Below are positions 23,201 through 35,948 of a stretch of DNA of 64,000 nucleotides, one piece after another. Below the pieces are notes generated by a model. It was not told where the DNA came from. It did not search any database and saw only the letters and a list, made by a program, of their open reading frames with translations. Within the stretch, counting starts at the first letter, position 1, and the number at the start of each line of letters is the position of its first letter. The stretch is from Brachionus koreanus (Eukaryota; Rotifera; Eurotatoria; Ploima; Brachionidae). The translations under genes and the position numbers were made by a program. The stretch is from NCBI GenBank assembly GCA_016987375.1, contig PJRA01000428.1, positions 446,661 through 510,660 on the forward strand, given 5' to 3'.

Positions 23201-26200
23201 ACATGGAAATATCAAATTTCAAATTTAGGTGTAGCTCGCCTTTATCTAAATATCCGAATGAACAGAATTGAAATAGCCTTTCGATGCTGAAAGAACATAC
23301 TAAGCAAAATATTAAATTAGTGCACCAAATCTTAAAAAATTTTGATAGCTAGAACACAGCATGACGAAAAAAAATATCAAATTAGATCGCAGCATATGAT
23401 TTAACATTTATTTTCAAATTTTTAAAGAAAAAAATTGTAACTATGATTTTTTATTTTAGACCACTATGATAATCTTTTATAGAACTTTTTTTAAATGGCT
23501 AATTCAATTAAGTGCTTTTTAGATAATATTACAAACTAGAGACTAATAATCAAAATTGATCTTATCTGTCTACATATTTTGTTTTTAATTATTAGAAAAA
23601 TAAACGGAATATCTTCGGAATTGAATTAGTTATGTAGCAAAAAAAAAAAAGAAACACCACAAACAAAGAATAGCTTCTATTATTTGGGTTGCGAGATAGA
23701 ATAAATAGAAATTCATCTCCATTCTTAGTAATATGTTGTTAAATTTGTAAATGGATTATAAGTTGGTATGAAGAGTAAGTGCAATAAAATTTTGTTCTTA
23801 CGAAAGCTTGGAAACGAGTACTAAATTGAATGTGACTTTAAATGAAATTACGTTTTTGTTTAATCCTCTTAGATTATGAGATAGCTTTTATTTTTGTTTC
23901 TTAATGATATTATTTAAATTTTAGTTATTTGAATTCACAAATGAAATAAAAAATATATATAAATTTGCATTTGGCTTAATTGAATGACCTTATGCTAACA
24001 AATTGGCTTTCATGTACTAAAAATTTTTTTCTATAAAAATTTGGATTTTATTTCTCAGGATGGTTTTTCATAACCGAACAAAATTTTATTGCATAATATA
24101 GTCAAATAATATACTATACTTTTAAAATCTGGTATTCATATACTAATTTTTGATTTCGAACTTATATTATCATTTGTTTATATCCATTTCATCTAAAATT
24201 ACATCATATAATCAATTTTTAATATTATCAAAGAACAGAAAAGCTTACTAATTATAATTTTAAATTAAAAAAAAAATTTCCATGTAACTCTATTTATAGG
24301 ATTGATTTTTGCTCTAGTTTTGAAAATTAAAAAATTTGAATGCAAAAATTTTTAATCTAAATATTTTGAAGAAAAATAATCAAAATTAATATTTGTTTTA
24401 AAATTTCCAAGGTATTAAATTTTTTTTTATACAAAAGAGAACCAAAAAAAAATTATTGAAGAGAATTTGTCTTTTTTATTTTAACATAATATTCTTTATC
24501 ATAAAATAATTAAAAGTTATCTCACAATTTTAACTTAGAAAATATTTTGTTGAAAGCCCAGTTTTTTTGTATTTGTTGTAAAAATGAAGAAATTCATTAT
24601 TTTAAAAACTGTATTCATACTTAATTCATTTTTTATCCTAAAAAAATTGCTTTGAATATAGTAGTATATTTTTCAAATCTATTTTCTCCATTATAATTGA
24701 CTAAAAAACCATCAAAATTCAATAAATTTTACGAAGCATATTTTATTTAATTTCTGCTTTCAATTTGAATTCTTTTACTTATTTAAGGTTAATTGAAAGC
24801 CAAAATAATCAACTTGACTGCGGCAAATTAATGCTCAAAAATTATCAGCAAAAATAGGTTTCTCAATATTTTTTGAGTAACGTAAAATGTGGTTAATTTG
24901 GTTACGAAATCTTGTTTTTCAAAATTAAAGCTTCCAAACCAATAAATTCTTATTCTACGGCCTCTTTTCTACTTGGATCAGACTTTTATTTTCTTCTTTC
25001 TTGGAACGGTCAAAAATTGAAACACAAAATTTCGTAAACAAATTTACCACATTTATAATTACCAAATTTTACGCTAAAAAATTTATTGCAAAAGCATATT
25101 TTCAGACATTTCAACATTTAATTTTAAGCTTAACTCAAATTTTATGCATGCAGAATGCACAATATTATTTGATTGATTTAACATGTATTGTTAAACATGA
25201 AAATATGTATCATTATAAGCATCATTATGCTCTTGATTTTATAAATTTTATTGAAAATTTATCTTATTCTAATCTATCGTATGTCATAAAATAAAAGAAG
25301 GCTCGGTCTTCAAAGTGTTTCTTCTATTCGAAAATATTTTAGTCTAAAAGAGTGACTCAAATAAAAGAAATATATCTAATTTTTTTTTGCTATTTTAGAC
25401 AAGAAATCAACTTTCGTTTAAGAGTCACATTTTTTGAGAAAAGCAACTCAAAAAAAAGGAAATTTTTGAATCAAATCCTACCAAGTATCTTCCATTTGTG
25501 GTTACTCATATTTGATTAAATACGATAAATTAATAAATTCAAGTAATTACTAATGCATGCAAGCCAAAAAATGATTGCTGAAAAACTTTGGCAAATTTGA
25601 AAAAATCCTGGTGAAAATTTTGTCTCCTTATTCATTTTTGTTTTCTGATTCTTTATTAGTCAAAGCTTTTTCTTGATAAATCTTTTTTAAATGCTAATTT
25701 AACTTTTATGTTTTCAAATATAACTTTATAAAAATAAAAGTTTGATTCTTATAAAGTAAAAAAAACTGTTTTTAACTATTAAATTGAATGTGCTTAATCT
25801 AATAGTGAATTAATAGCATCAAATTAATTTTAAACAATTATTAAATCTTGTTTTGGTAAAAATAATTAATCAAATTTGCTTGCGTTTACCGTCCCACTTA
25901 AAAAAAATGTTATTTTAGACGACAAAAACGATTAAATGAAGCGATTCCATCAAAATTAATAGCTTATTTATATTCACAATTAGAATTGATTTAACTAATT
26001 TTTGTACTATTGTGTACATTTGACTTACTCAGCTAAGTTTAAGACTTTGTTTTTCTCTAAAAAGACTCATGAATTCAAGAGATCAAAAAAACTTGATTAG
26101 TTTTATTTCAAAATAACCGCTGTTTTCTAACTTAATTGAAATATTCTTAACTGATGACATAAAGAAAACTTAAGTAAACTTTTTTACTTTTAAAAATAAA

Positions 26201-26993
26201 AAATATTTCAAATTCACTTTTGAATAAACTGGGTAATGAATTAGGAATGATTCTATGAAAAACAAATAGAAATAATTAAGTTTTTGTGAGAATTTTTTCA
26301 CAGATTTTTGTAGCGATAAAAGTTGAATAAACAAAAACTGAGGCTCTAAGATAGACTTGATATTTTAGAAAAAATTACTGTTTATTGCTCAATCGAATTA
26401 AAAGTTAAAAAATATTTTGGACAAAAGAGAAAATATTTATCAGCAAGGTTGAAAATATTAGAAATAGTTCAAAGATAGCTGCATAAGCCTTTCAGCACGT
26501 TTATCTGTCTGTTCGGCTATAAAGATAAAAGCCAATTTTTGATAGTAATAAATTTGAAAGAACCTAAACAAAAAAAAATTCAAAATAGATTAGAACAGAT
26601 TTAACTAACCTTTAGGAATATTCAGAATTTGTATAGCAAGTGGTCGAATTATTGAATTCATAGATACGTGTTTTACTCTAATCAGCATTTTACAAAACCA
26701 AATAGAAATCATTGACATTCTTAACTTAATCTTTAATAAAAATTAGGCTTAATAAAAATGGGTGAGATTAAAATGAATTCTTGTTTAATTTATTGAACTA
26801 TTTGCTGAGTTTAATTGAAATATTCAATTCTAATTATTAAACAAATACATACATATTAAGCTTTATTTTAAGTCATATTTTTTGGCGATTGAAAATAATT
26901 TTTTTCTAACTTTTTTTAATTTATAAATTAGTTAGATAATCTTCAAAATAAAAACCATCATTCTGTTGTTTAAAATTTGTGCATTGTTGTTAA
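20222..26993. other. Gene-poor region
   Basis: About 6.8 kb of AT-rich DNA with A/T homopolymers and stop codons in all frames. Apart from one exon-like segment at 20939-21042 (listed separately) I see no gene, tRNA or clear repeat. The longest plus-strand frame (25001-25294) begins with TTG, is low complexity and is not accepted. Confidence 0.5.
20939..21042 (-). other. Isolated exon-like segment
   Basis: On the minus strand a TTTTTAG acceptor is followed by 104 nt of open frame reading R-K-L-T-Q-V-S-H-Q-E-P-E-N-P-Q, then a hydrophobic run, ending at a CAG/GTAAAC donor. Base use is more balanced than the surroundings. No partner exon was found, so it could be an exon of an undetected gene, a decayed gene or chance. 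Confidence 0.25.
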
Positions 26994-27200
26994 TTAGTCT
27001 GAAATCACATACTCTCTAAACATTTCTTTTTCTTTAATTTCACAGAGTTTGCTGAGTTCTTCATTGTTTCCAATTTCATGTGTAAAGATTTCTTCTAACT
27101 CTTTATAATTCAATAATTTTGTTCTTTGCAGAAAGAAATATACAAAAAACCTTTCATATTTGTGTGCAAACTGGTAATCAGAACCGCGAATGAATAATAT
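26994..27200 (-). pseudogene. Orphan coding-like segment (69 codons)
   Basis: A minus-strand frame ending in TAA at 26994 with clearly protein-like composition: R-G-S-D-Y-Q-F-A-H-K-Y-E-R-F-F near the start, E-L-E-E-I-F-T-H-E-I in the middle, and K-E-M-F-R-E-Y-V-I near the end. It has no ATG, and no splice acceptor is evident before the upstream stop codon. It looks like the last exon or a fragment of a gene whose family I do not recognise. Whether it is a relic or a live terminal exon is unknown. Confidence 0.4.
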
Positions 27201-28947
27201 TTATTTTTAATTTGAATATAATTTTTTGACAAGATTTCAAATAATCAAAGATCGATCTTTTTATTTTGAAGTTTAAAAAATGTTAACTTAAGCATTGTTT
27301 ATGTTTTGTTTCCTGAAAAATATTTCAAAACTCGGCGCTTTGAAATTGATCAAAAAATATCTTCTTAAGATAAATTTAAATTTAAGTATATTTAAAAACA
27401 AAATTTCTGCAGCATACTTTGCTGAAACTTATTTGCCAAAAATAAAATCTTCTTTTATTTATTTTAGTTAATCACATGAATATTAAATTCAAAATCCATA
27501 AATTTTAATTTTAATGATTTTATTTAAATTTGAAAATTGGGAAATTGATGCAAATTCGAATTTGTTGATGTATAGCTATTTTTTAGGAAAAATTTAATTA
27601 AGTGGCTAAGTCAATTGGTTATGTATTAGAAGAATTTTTACAATCATTGGAAGCTTTTTGTAAAATTGAAGCTTACCATTAAATATTATTTTGTTATAAA
27701 TGTTTAATGCACAGAAATATTTTCATATTATAGTGACCATGTTTAATCATAACGAACTGCTATATATTAAGTTATAAAATATATAAAAATAGATATAATG
27801 CGTTAATAAAAATTGGCTATCTTCTTGTGACAGTTGGTTAAACAACATTTTATAATGAAAATATCAGATACAATCTAAAACATGCTTCTTTAAATTTCAT
27901 AGATTTAAATTTCACTGATATTCCGCTTTTTTTTTTATTTTAAAACAACTTTCACAAAATTGTAAATTTACCTGTTTAAAAAATTTTAATTATACAATAT
28001 TTTACTAAAAATTTGGTAAATTTTCGTAAAATCAAAAAAGTCAAAAATATTTCAGTTATTTGACTTGTTTTTCGGTTTTAAAGTCGCTAAAAAGCCATTG
28101 CAATTTTTTAAGGAAAAAAATTTTTTTTTTAATTTTCAGAAATTATTTTCACAAAAATAATCTAATAGAAAAGAATTATAGCGAGTTATATATATAAATA
28201 AAATTTTAAAAGGGGAGGCCAATACTGTGGAAATTTTGGGTATAATTAGATTGATTTAAAATTTTTTACGCAATAAATATTTTTGATTATTTTTGAGCAT
28301 TAAAAATTTTAGAGTTTTTCTTAAATCAAAAAACAAGGTGTGAGAAAAATAAAGCTTCTTTTAATAATCTCTTTTGGCTTAAAATTAAATGATCAATCTA
28401 AAGAAGAAATTAGAAGAAGAATAAAGGTTAAAATTTTCTATGAATTAAATTAATTTGTCTCGTTTTTAAATAAATTGAATTGAAATTTTTATTTAAAAAG
28501 AAATAAAAAATTGGAGGATTTTTTAACTTAGAAAATTGATTGAAACTTAAAAATTCATATTTCAGATACATTCATTTTCGAAGTAAACAAAAATTTAAAA
28601 TTATTTTTTTAAAGCATTTGAAAAATTAGTTACATTGAAAATTTTAAGCTATAAACCTAATCTATAAATTATAAAAATTATTCTAACGAAAAACAAACAT
28701 CAAGATTTTTTTCGTATTTTTTTAAGATTTTGAAAATTCAAACTCCTGAATTTTAAGAAATTCTATAATTTGATGTTGGTTTGAATTTTGTTATAGTTGA
28801 ATCACAAAATTTCTAATTAATGTTCTTTTCTTGAAAATAAAAAATTATAATCAAAGTCGCATTTGAATGAAAATGTTTATTAAAACTATAATTATTTTTC
28901 AAAAATTATTCTCATACAATAAAATAGTATATACGTCTGCCTTTTAA
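27201..28947. other. Intergenic, no gene recognised
   Basis: AT-rich sequence between the orphan coding-like segment and the four-helix membrane protein gene. Short TA microsatellite tracts occur near 28185-28200; nothing else was supported. Confidence 0.45.
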
Positions 28948-29679
28948 CTATTCTATATTCCTGGAATTTTCGATCGCCATCCGTATCTGAAAATGTGAAT
29001 TATTTCTAAAACACAATCAGCTATGCACAACAATGTGGTTAAAAAGCCAAAAAACTATTAAATAAAATTTAGAATTTTTGGAATATTTTTAAATATAAAT
29101 TACAGAAGCAGCAGCTAATGCACCATAATTTATATATTTTTGTTCTTCGATTGAAATTTTTCTCAAATCTGACTCAGCAACTGCACTCAAAATTGACAAA
29201 ATAAATAATGGTATTATAAAAAAAATATCTATGATGCATATCTAGAATAAAAGATGTAAAAAATGATTGTTATTTAATGTTTAAATTTACTATAAGAATC
29301 CACGGAAGCTTTGAAAAAAATTTAAAATTAACTAAATTTAGCAAAATGCCTAAGAAAATAATGATTGAAATTAAAAAATCTATGGCGGAAAAAAACAAAA
29401 AGGCTGATCGAATATCGGCTGATTTTTTTTCAAGATAAAATCCATCTGCTGTAGGCTTAGTAACCGAAGCACAGCAAACCCATGTAATGAATAAAAAAAT
29501 CTTAATTTGTATAATTCTAAATTTTTCTCGATTAATAAAATACTTACACTTATTAACAAGTATAGAACTGTAGTAGGAAGGTAGTTTTTGTTAAGACCAA
29601 TTTTATATGCCACAGCGGGCGCTGGTCGTGAATTTTCTGTCTGTTCATCTTCTATTCTAACATCAGTAAATTGCTCCAT
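28948..29679 (-). CDS. Four-helix membrane protein, unknown family (MARVEL-like layout)
   Basis: Four exons on the minus strand: 29548-29679, 29291-29500, 29104-29241 and 28948-28986. All are GT-AG in phase 0 and encode 172 residues. The N-terminal 30 residues are polar (cytosolic). Four hydrophobic segments follow at about 35-60, 76-98, 108-132 and a last one ending near 132-150, with an A-V-A-E-S-D-L-R-K turn. The C-terminus ends A-I-E-N-S-R-N-I-E. The number and spacing of helices recall MARVEL/CMTM proteins, but I see no diagnostic motif, so the function is unassigned. The four exons are individually too short to stand out; the consistent phase-0 junctions and hydrophobic pattern support the model. 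Confidence 0.62.
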
Positions 29680-31201
29680 GATTTAAATTCACAATTTTTA
29701 ACTAAAATGGCTCGAATTTTAGAATCAAAACAAAATCATAAAAAAATAAGGTATCTGTAAACAAATGTGATTTTTTTTATCAAAAAACTTAAGGTAAAAT
29801 AAGATTCCAAATTTGAAAATTCTCCGTTTTTTTCAGAACTTAAGCAGAATTATGTTATTTATTCAAATTTTTAGAAAATAAAGGTGAAAAAAAGTAGGTG
29901 GCAAACAAAAATGACTTTTTTCATTATAGAATAAGTTTGAAAACAGTATTTTGTTAGAAGTTTGAAGAATCGTTTGACTATTGTTAAAATTTTTTAAAAA
30001 ATTAAATTTTAAATTATTTATTTGGATGAATTTTATTCCATAATATTTTTCTTATACGAACTATTTAGAAATGTTATCTAAGCAACCATCTAAACATCAA
30101 ATAATCAATTGAATAAAGAATCAATATTGGAAAACTGAAGGAAACAATTTTAAAAATTTATTATATTTTGCATTTCTAGTTTAACAAAATTTTACTTTGA
30201 TTTGATTGCCAATTGATTGTCAAACAAGTTAAATTGAAAAAAAATTCAAAATAAAATTAGCTTTACTACTTTAATTTTCATTTATAAAAATTAGATTCAT
30301 TTAACTTAAACATTTTACCTGTGCAGCTCGATAATTTTAATTTTTAATCTTTTCGATGAACGATTTCTGCATCTCTTCAAAATTAGCTTATTTGTCTTTT
30401 TATAATTCTTTATTTTAAATTTTTGCTAATAATGAGAAAAGCTGATGATAATAAATGGAAATTACTGATTAAAAAAATTTAATAATTTATAAAAATTCAA
30501 AGTTATTCGTTTTTGTGCTTGGTAATATGAATTTTTGCAACTGTGGCAATTATAAAATTGTCAAAATTAAAATAGAAATTTAATACGAGATAATGTTTTT
30601 TGTCAGAATAAAAAATAGAATTGTCAGATTTGAAATAGTCAAATTTATATTTAAACTTGTCAAATATTTCATTACAAAATGTAATGTAGAAAAGAAAAAT
30701 CACCAATTTTCGCAAAAATACTACTTATTCAAGACTAAATTAATTTTTTAGATCTTGCAGTACAAGCAATTCGAACAAATGTTTTTCTGTCAATAAGACA
30801 GCTCTGTAATTTAGTTATTATTATTATTATTGAAATTAAAAATAAAAAAGAAATTTTATTTCTATTAGATACAAATACAAAATGATTTTTTGTTCGAATG
30901 ATTTCAAGAAACTATACTTTTTTATCCGACAGTTAATTAAATGAACTGACAATATATATATATTGACAAAATGTAAATCTGACAGTTATGTTTTTTTATC
31001 TGAAGCATTCTCATTCATCCTTTTAATAATTCACTATATTTTTAATTCTACAGCCGAAATAAATAAAATATTCCAAAATTAAAAATATTTTATCTTTTTT
31101 CGGCTACAGGACCTGAAAGTTAACCAATTCAAAAATTAAAATAAAATCATTTATTCGTCCTTAAATCATGGTACTATGACTGTCAATTATTTACAAGAAC
31201 A
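29680..31201. other. Intergenic, no gene recognised
   Basis: AT-rich region between the membrane-protein gene and the second hairpin MITE. It holds a short ATT microsatellite near 30817-30832 and a TA tract near 30953-30962. The Phe/Lys/Tyr-rich minus frame at 30503-30715 is not credible. Confidence 0.45.
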
Positions 31202-31486
31202 GTTAGGTGAGGTTTTGTGAAATTTGGTACAAATTAAACAATTAGAACAAAAAAAAATGCTTAAATATCTAATAACTTTTTTTCGGAAGGCTTATGATTA
31301 GTTCTATAAGTGCAACAAACTGCNNNNNNNNNNNNNNNNNNNNNNNNNNNNNNNNNNNNNNNNNNTTGAATGTTGCACCATGTTGCTTTTACAGAACTTG
31401 CTTTTGACTTATGAGAGAAAAGTTATAAGAATTTTTAACATTTTGTTCTGTTCAATTGTACTAAATTTCACAAAAACGTTAGGTGA
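31202..31486. mobile_element. Hairpin MITE, copy 2, with 9-bp target-site duplication and unresolved loop
   Basis: The element spans 31211-31477 and is closely similar to 14205-14462, with the same GGTTTTGTGAAATTTGGTAC start and inverted right arm. The loop is a run of N at 31324-31365. Direct copies of GTTAGGTGA flank it (31202-31210 and 31478-31486). The different flanks with matching 9-bp duplications show two independent insertions. No coding capacity. Confidence 0.9.
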
Positions 31487-31983
31487 TAGGTAAAAATCAA
31501 ATTTCGTAATAAATAAGTTTGTATGGCAAAAACAAGCCTAAGAATTCTTGAAGATTGAAAATTTACAATTTAATTAATTAATAAAAAAGAACTATTTTAA
31601 ATAATTTTCAAACAATTATTTTTTCAATTTTAAGTGATAATTTAAAAGAAGCCAAAATTTAAAATTATTTATTAAATTCTATTTTAATCTTTAAAATTTC
31701 ATAGATAAATCCAATACAAAAATTAAACAACAAATATTTAAGGATAATTTCAAAAAGTGATTTAGCTTTCTAATTGAATAATACGTAAAATTTGCAACAA
31801 ATTTTTTTAGTAACTTGCAATATTTCAGTATAACGTATGCATAAAATATTTTAAATAATAAAAATATACTCAGTTAAACTCATATATAACAAAATTATCT
31901 AACCAAATCCCGAACTAGCCTTAATAATGAACTTTTGTTAAGTATTGATATTTTTTCTGCCATATACAGCTTTGTTTACTAAA

Positions 31984-33217
31984 ATGATTAAAAATTTAAT
32001 CTCATCTATTCCAAACAATACACCAAAATTAATACTTAGTCGTAATGCGTATGTAATATGCCAAAAATTAACACTACATACCTCGAATTCAAATCAAGTA
32101 AACAAGGAATGGACTAAAACTTTGAATAATGCTGAAAAAGTTGTAGGCTATCCGACTTCGTTTCTAAACCTTCGCTATCTCGTATCGGATGAAGTGGCAA
32201 ATTTTGCAAATTTGCTTAGAAAGTTGATGAAGACTAAGCATCCCCTGATAAACATGGCAAGGAAACTTGTATCTTATGGCGAAAACGAGCCTAAGCGTTC
32301 CTTACAAATAAATGGCTTATTGGTCCTATTGATTGCTAAAGCTGCAGGCATACCAAAAAAAAGTAGATTTTTGGAAGCAGAAATTTCAGATGGTATTCAC
32401 AGTTCTCAGCGATGTCTGGCCGAAATAACTGAAATGATCTACATGGGCTCGATGATACATAAGGGTATTCTCGACTTGAGCAAAAACCAAAATGATTTTA
32501 TTGAAATGGAACAAGGCAACAAACTAGCTGTTCTGTGTGGAGATTACTTATTAGCCAATGCGTGCACTAACTTGGCCAAACTTAAAAATACCCAAGTTGT
32601 TTTTTTAATGTCTCAGGTAATTGCGGATATTTCCCAAGGCATTTTTGACGAAGACCCCAACTCAAAAATTACATTTTTAAAAAAATGGTACGAAAATATA
32701 AATAGGTATGGGAAGAAAAAGAAATTTATTTAAATATTTGCTTTTTAATAAGTTGACTTTTTTTAGCAAGTCATCAAGTCTTGTTTCAAACAGTGCTAAA
32801 TCTGTCATGCTGTTGGTGAGTCATTCGCCAGATTTACAAGAAATTGCGTGGAATTTTGCATTTCATTTGGACATAACGCACAAAATTTGGTCTGATCTTT
32901 ATAACTTTAAACAGGACGAGAGTGTCTTAGGTAATCCAGATTCGATTCTAAATGCAGTGTACAGAGACAAATATGAGCTTAAAAATCCAATAAATCATCA
33001 AAAAAAATCATTTATTTCAAATTTATTGTTTTACAATAACAAAAGTAAAGATGAAAATTTGATTTTAAATGAACTTTTTGATGAATGTAAATTAATTTTT
33101 CATAAACATTATAAAATAGCTTTGACAAATTTGGATAAATTAGAAAATGAGTTCTCGCAAAAAGATGCTATTTCATCGCTCAAATCAATTTTAAATGTCA
33201 TGAAAAGCACTGTATGA
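31984..33217 (+). CDS. PDSS2: Decaprenyl diphosphate synthase subunit 2
   Basis: Exons 31984-32705 and 32767-33217 encode 390 residues; the intron splits a Ser codon. The family is clear from A-E-K-V-V-G-Y-P-T-S-F, L-R-Y-L-V-S-D-E, L-L-V-L-L-I-A-K-A-A-G, R-C-L-A-E-I-T-E-M-I and G-D-Y-L-L-A-N-A-C. Together with PDSS1 it makes the polyprenyl tail of ubiquinone in mitochondria. As usual for PDSS2, the DDxxD metal motifs of prenyl synthases are absent, so it is the non-catalytic partner. The N-terminal 45 residues are basic and hydroxylated, fitting a mitochondrial targeting peptide. The ATG at 31984 is the first in frame; upstream in-frame codons start only with TTG. The C-terminal third is less conserved than the core. 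Confidence 0.93.
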
Positions 33218-34782
33218 AAAGTGTTAAATAAATTATTTTGTTATCAAAAAGTTTTATTTAATTATTTTATCATTTTGTCCATTAGTTAATTAAATGTTAC
33301 TTATTGAGTATTTTTGAGATTTAAATTAAATTTTTAAAAAATATAAAATAAAAATTTTTTATATTATTAACTAAATAAAATATCTCTTAAAAAAGTCATA
33401 TTAAAGTCACTGTTAAATTCAATATATTTTTCTAGAAAACCATCAATATACTTATTTTAGTTTTATTTTTTCTAAAATTTTTTTCATTCAAAAAATTTTC
33501 AAAATTATTCTTTTGAATAAGTTGAAATTTGATTTCAATGAGATGTCACCTTTGAAAATAGAACAGCTTAGAAAACTTTGTTTTATTTTCGGAATTAACA
33601 TTATAATTAACCAAAAAACTTCATTTATATTTGAATGGCTTATAAAGCAATCTTTGGATTGATTGAAGTTGTTTATAGATTGAACTCATGTTTTTCTCCT
33701 ATTTCTTCTCAAAAAATTGCTGATATGTACAATGATCGGGAAAATTTTTATAATCTACTTTCTTTTAATCTTTTCAAAGTTTAAATAAAGTTTAATGGGT
33801 TAGCAACTTCTTATATCATTCTATTGAATAATTTTTTCTTTAATCTGGTTTTTCAATCTTTTGAATAAATCCATGCTCACGATCCTCTTCGTTCCGCACC
33901 ATCAAGCTTCACTTTGAAATTATCAGATAATTTGCATTTACCACATTTTCAGGGAGTTTATACCATTCATTCACGACTCTATTTGTATCATTTATTTAAA
34001 AAGACAATTCTTTATTCTTTCACGTGTTTGACAATAGCTATTTCTCCTCAATTTATATCTTCGGCTACAAGATTTTGTGTATTTAATTCCATTATTAGAT
34101 TCAATTGTTTGATAATTGCATACCGATTTGTATATCTGAACTAGATAACATCTCAATCCTCTTGTACTCATGTTAATTAAATCAAGCTTTGATGGACGTT
34201 GTTGTTATTCCAAATCATGCAGTTTTGGAATCACAACAACTCTTCGTTGAACTCTTTTCTTATGAATGAAACTTTCTTATCTAAATTTTAATTTGGTTTA
34301 TTCTTGTTATTATTTCAATTTTTTTTTGCTTACATTTATTAAAAATCAGAAGATTTATTATTATTTATTATGATTTAAATTTTAATTAATTAAGCTATTT
34401 ATTCAAATCGAAAGTTTTTTTTTGTTTTAAATGAATTTATTCACATTTATATCAAATAAAATTTAGCAAAAAAAATTTTCAATAATTTAAATAACAATTT
34501 GAAAAATATTATGTCACACTAGATTATTTTATAAATTGAAAAAAACATTATGCATGATTTTAAATAATCAGAAATTTAGTGATATTTGATAATATCATGG
34601 TTTCATATAATTTGAAAAGAAAAAGGTTTCTTTAGTCTTTAAATGTAAAAATATTGATTAAAAAAACACCTTGACAATTAATTTTGGCTTCAGAACTGGT
34701 TTAGATTAATTGATTTTTTCTGAGTAAATTATTCGGAAGCATATAATAAAAGCTAATTTTAATAATTCCATTTCAGTAAATT
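33218..34782. other. Intergenic with possible decayed coding sequence
   Basis: Mostly AT-rich. Between about 33840 and 34260 the base composition is more balanced. On the minus strand, short frames in shifting register read protein-like pieces such as E-D-R-E-H-G-F-I-Q-K-I and V-A-E-D-I-N, separated by stops and frameshifts. This may be a transposon or retroelement relic, but no family is recognisable. Confidence 0.3.
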
Positions 34783-35253
34783 ACTCGATCATGATTTTAA
34801 TGACTATATTTACCTATATAAATGCAAATCATTTTAGCATTTTATTTTATTTTAAATTCTATTTTAAAGAAAAAAATAACATTAAAAATCATATTTTTAA
34901 CTAAAATCATTAGAATGAATAAAAGCTTGAGCATATTGTTGGCAATTGCTTTGGTTGCTTCATTGATTTCAATTGGAGAAGCAAGAAGAGGACCACAAAG
35001 AGAAAGACCAAGACCTGAGTCAAACAGCGAGTCGAATGAATCACTTGAAAAAGTAACTGGAATATATGACTCATCAGAGGAAAATTTAAGAGCGCCAAGA
35101 AATGAATCTATTGAATCGTCTGAAAGCAATGAATCACGCCCACGTCGAAGACCAAGACCAAATAGAAATTAATTTTTTTTTTCAATTATAAATTTCAAAC
35201 TGATGAAACACTTTTTCTTTTAAAAATTAAATGCTTTTAAAAAAATTCTAATT
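34783..35253. repeat. Direct duplication 2, copy A (471 bp)
   Basis: Same length as 39904-40374, offset 5121 bp, same orientation. The coding and 3' parts are identical by eye; a few substitutions occur only in the 30 bp before the leader region (about 34805-34818). The copies bracket the SLC5 transporter gene. Confidence 0.93.
34915..35172 (+). CDS. Small secreted Arg/Ser/Glu-rich peptide precursor, copy A
   Basis: 85 residues. The start at 34915 is preferred over the in-frame ATG at 34822 because it puts a clean signal peptide at the N-terminus (residues 4-20, L-S-I-L-L-A-I-A-L-V-A-S-L-I-S-I, cut after G-E-A). The mature chain starts R-R-G-P-Q-R, has a central acidic Ser/Glu/Asn region with repeated N-E-S sequons (possible N-glycosylation), and ends in a basic R-P-R-R-R-P-R-P-N-R-N tail. 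No cysteine. I do not recognise the family; an extracellular structural, antimicrobial-like or peptide role would be guesswork. An identical protein is encoded at 40036-40293. Confidence 0.7.
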   Translation: MNKSLSILLAIALVASLISIGEARRGPQRERPRPESNSESNESLEKVTGIYDSSEENLRAPRNESIESSESNESRPRRRPRPNRN

Positions 35254-35948
35254 AATAAATGTATTTTTAAAAAAATTATTTTTATTGTTATATATATTAG
35301 TGTTTTAAATTTTTTATTAATAGATAAATTTTTATTTTTAAATTCTTTATTCTTTCTAATAATAGTTCTTTTTTAATGGGACAAAAATTTTCTGTTTTTT
35401 ATAAATTATTTCATTTAGCGCTAAGAAGGCGATTTAAAAAAAAATTTTAAAAAATTATGTAATGAATAAATATTTCTAATTACGTACGTTCAAAAAAGTG
35501 ACAAAAATCGAGTTTTGACTTATAGCTAAACAAAAGTTTATTTGATTTTCACTAAAATCTGCACTAATGTACATCCATAAAAGACTAATAATAAATCCCT
35601 CACAATATTTAGTTCATCCGATTAGCTAAAAAATTTAAAGCTAAAAATTACCCAAAAAACGTATTTTATGGTCAAGGTCAAGTGACTTAAGAAATCCAAA
35701 ATTGAAATTTTTGCTTAAGGTATTTTTGTATAGCTAATCAGAAAAGAAAATTAATAGAAAATATGAAGTTTTAAGATTAATTAAACTCAATTCAAAATGT
35801 GCGAACAGGTCTCTCTGGGTCTCTCTGTAATTAATTTTCAGAAAAAATATTTAATTTTTCTACATAACTAAATTTGATTTTTTTTTTATTAGTAATCAGT
35901 CGAACTTTCTAGTTTAAATAAACTTGAATTGATCTTCAAAAAATTATG
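35254..35948. other. Intergenic, no gene recognised
   Basis: AT-rich, with a small tandem GTCTCTCTGG/GTCTCTCTGT near 35810-35830. Nothing else was supported. Confidence 0.4.

Noticed and set aside
25001..25294. 97-residue plus-strand frame
   Set aside because: It starts with TTG, is low in complexity and matches A/T noise; no splice sites or family pattern.
30503..30715. 70-residue minus frame
   Set aside because: Low-complexity Phe/Asp/Lys/Tyr composition, no homology pattern, isolated.
31945..31983. Upstream extension of PDSS2 to 31945
   Set aside because: That position is TTG; the first ATG in frame is 31984 and gives a good mitochondrial N-terminus.
34822..34914. Upstream ATG of the secreted peptide (116 residues)
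   Set aside because: The extension is A/T-rich and would bury the signal peptide; the ATG at 34915 gives a canonical leader.
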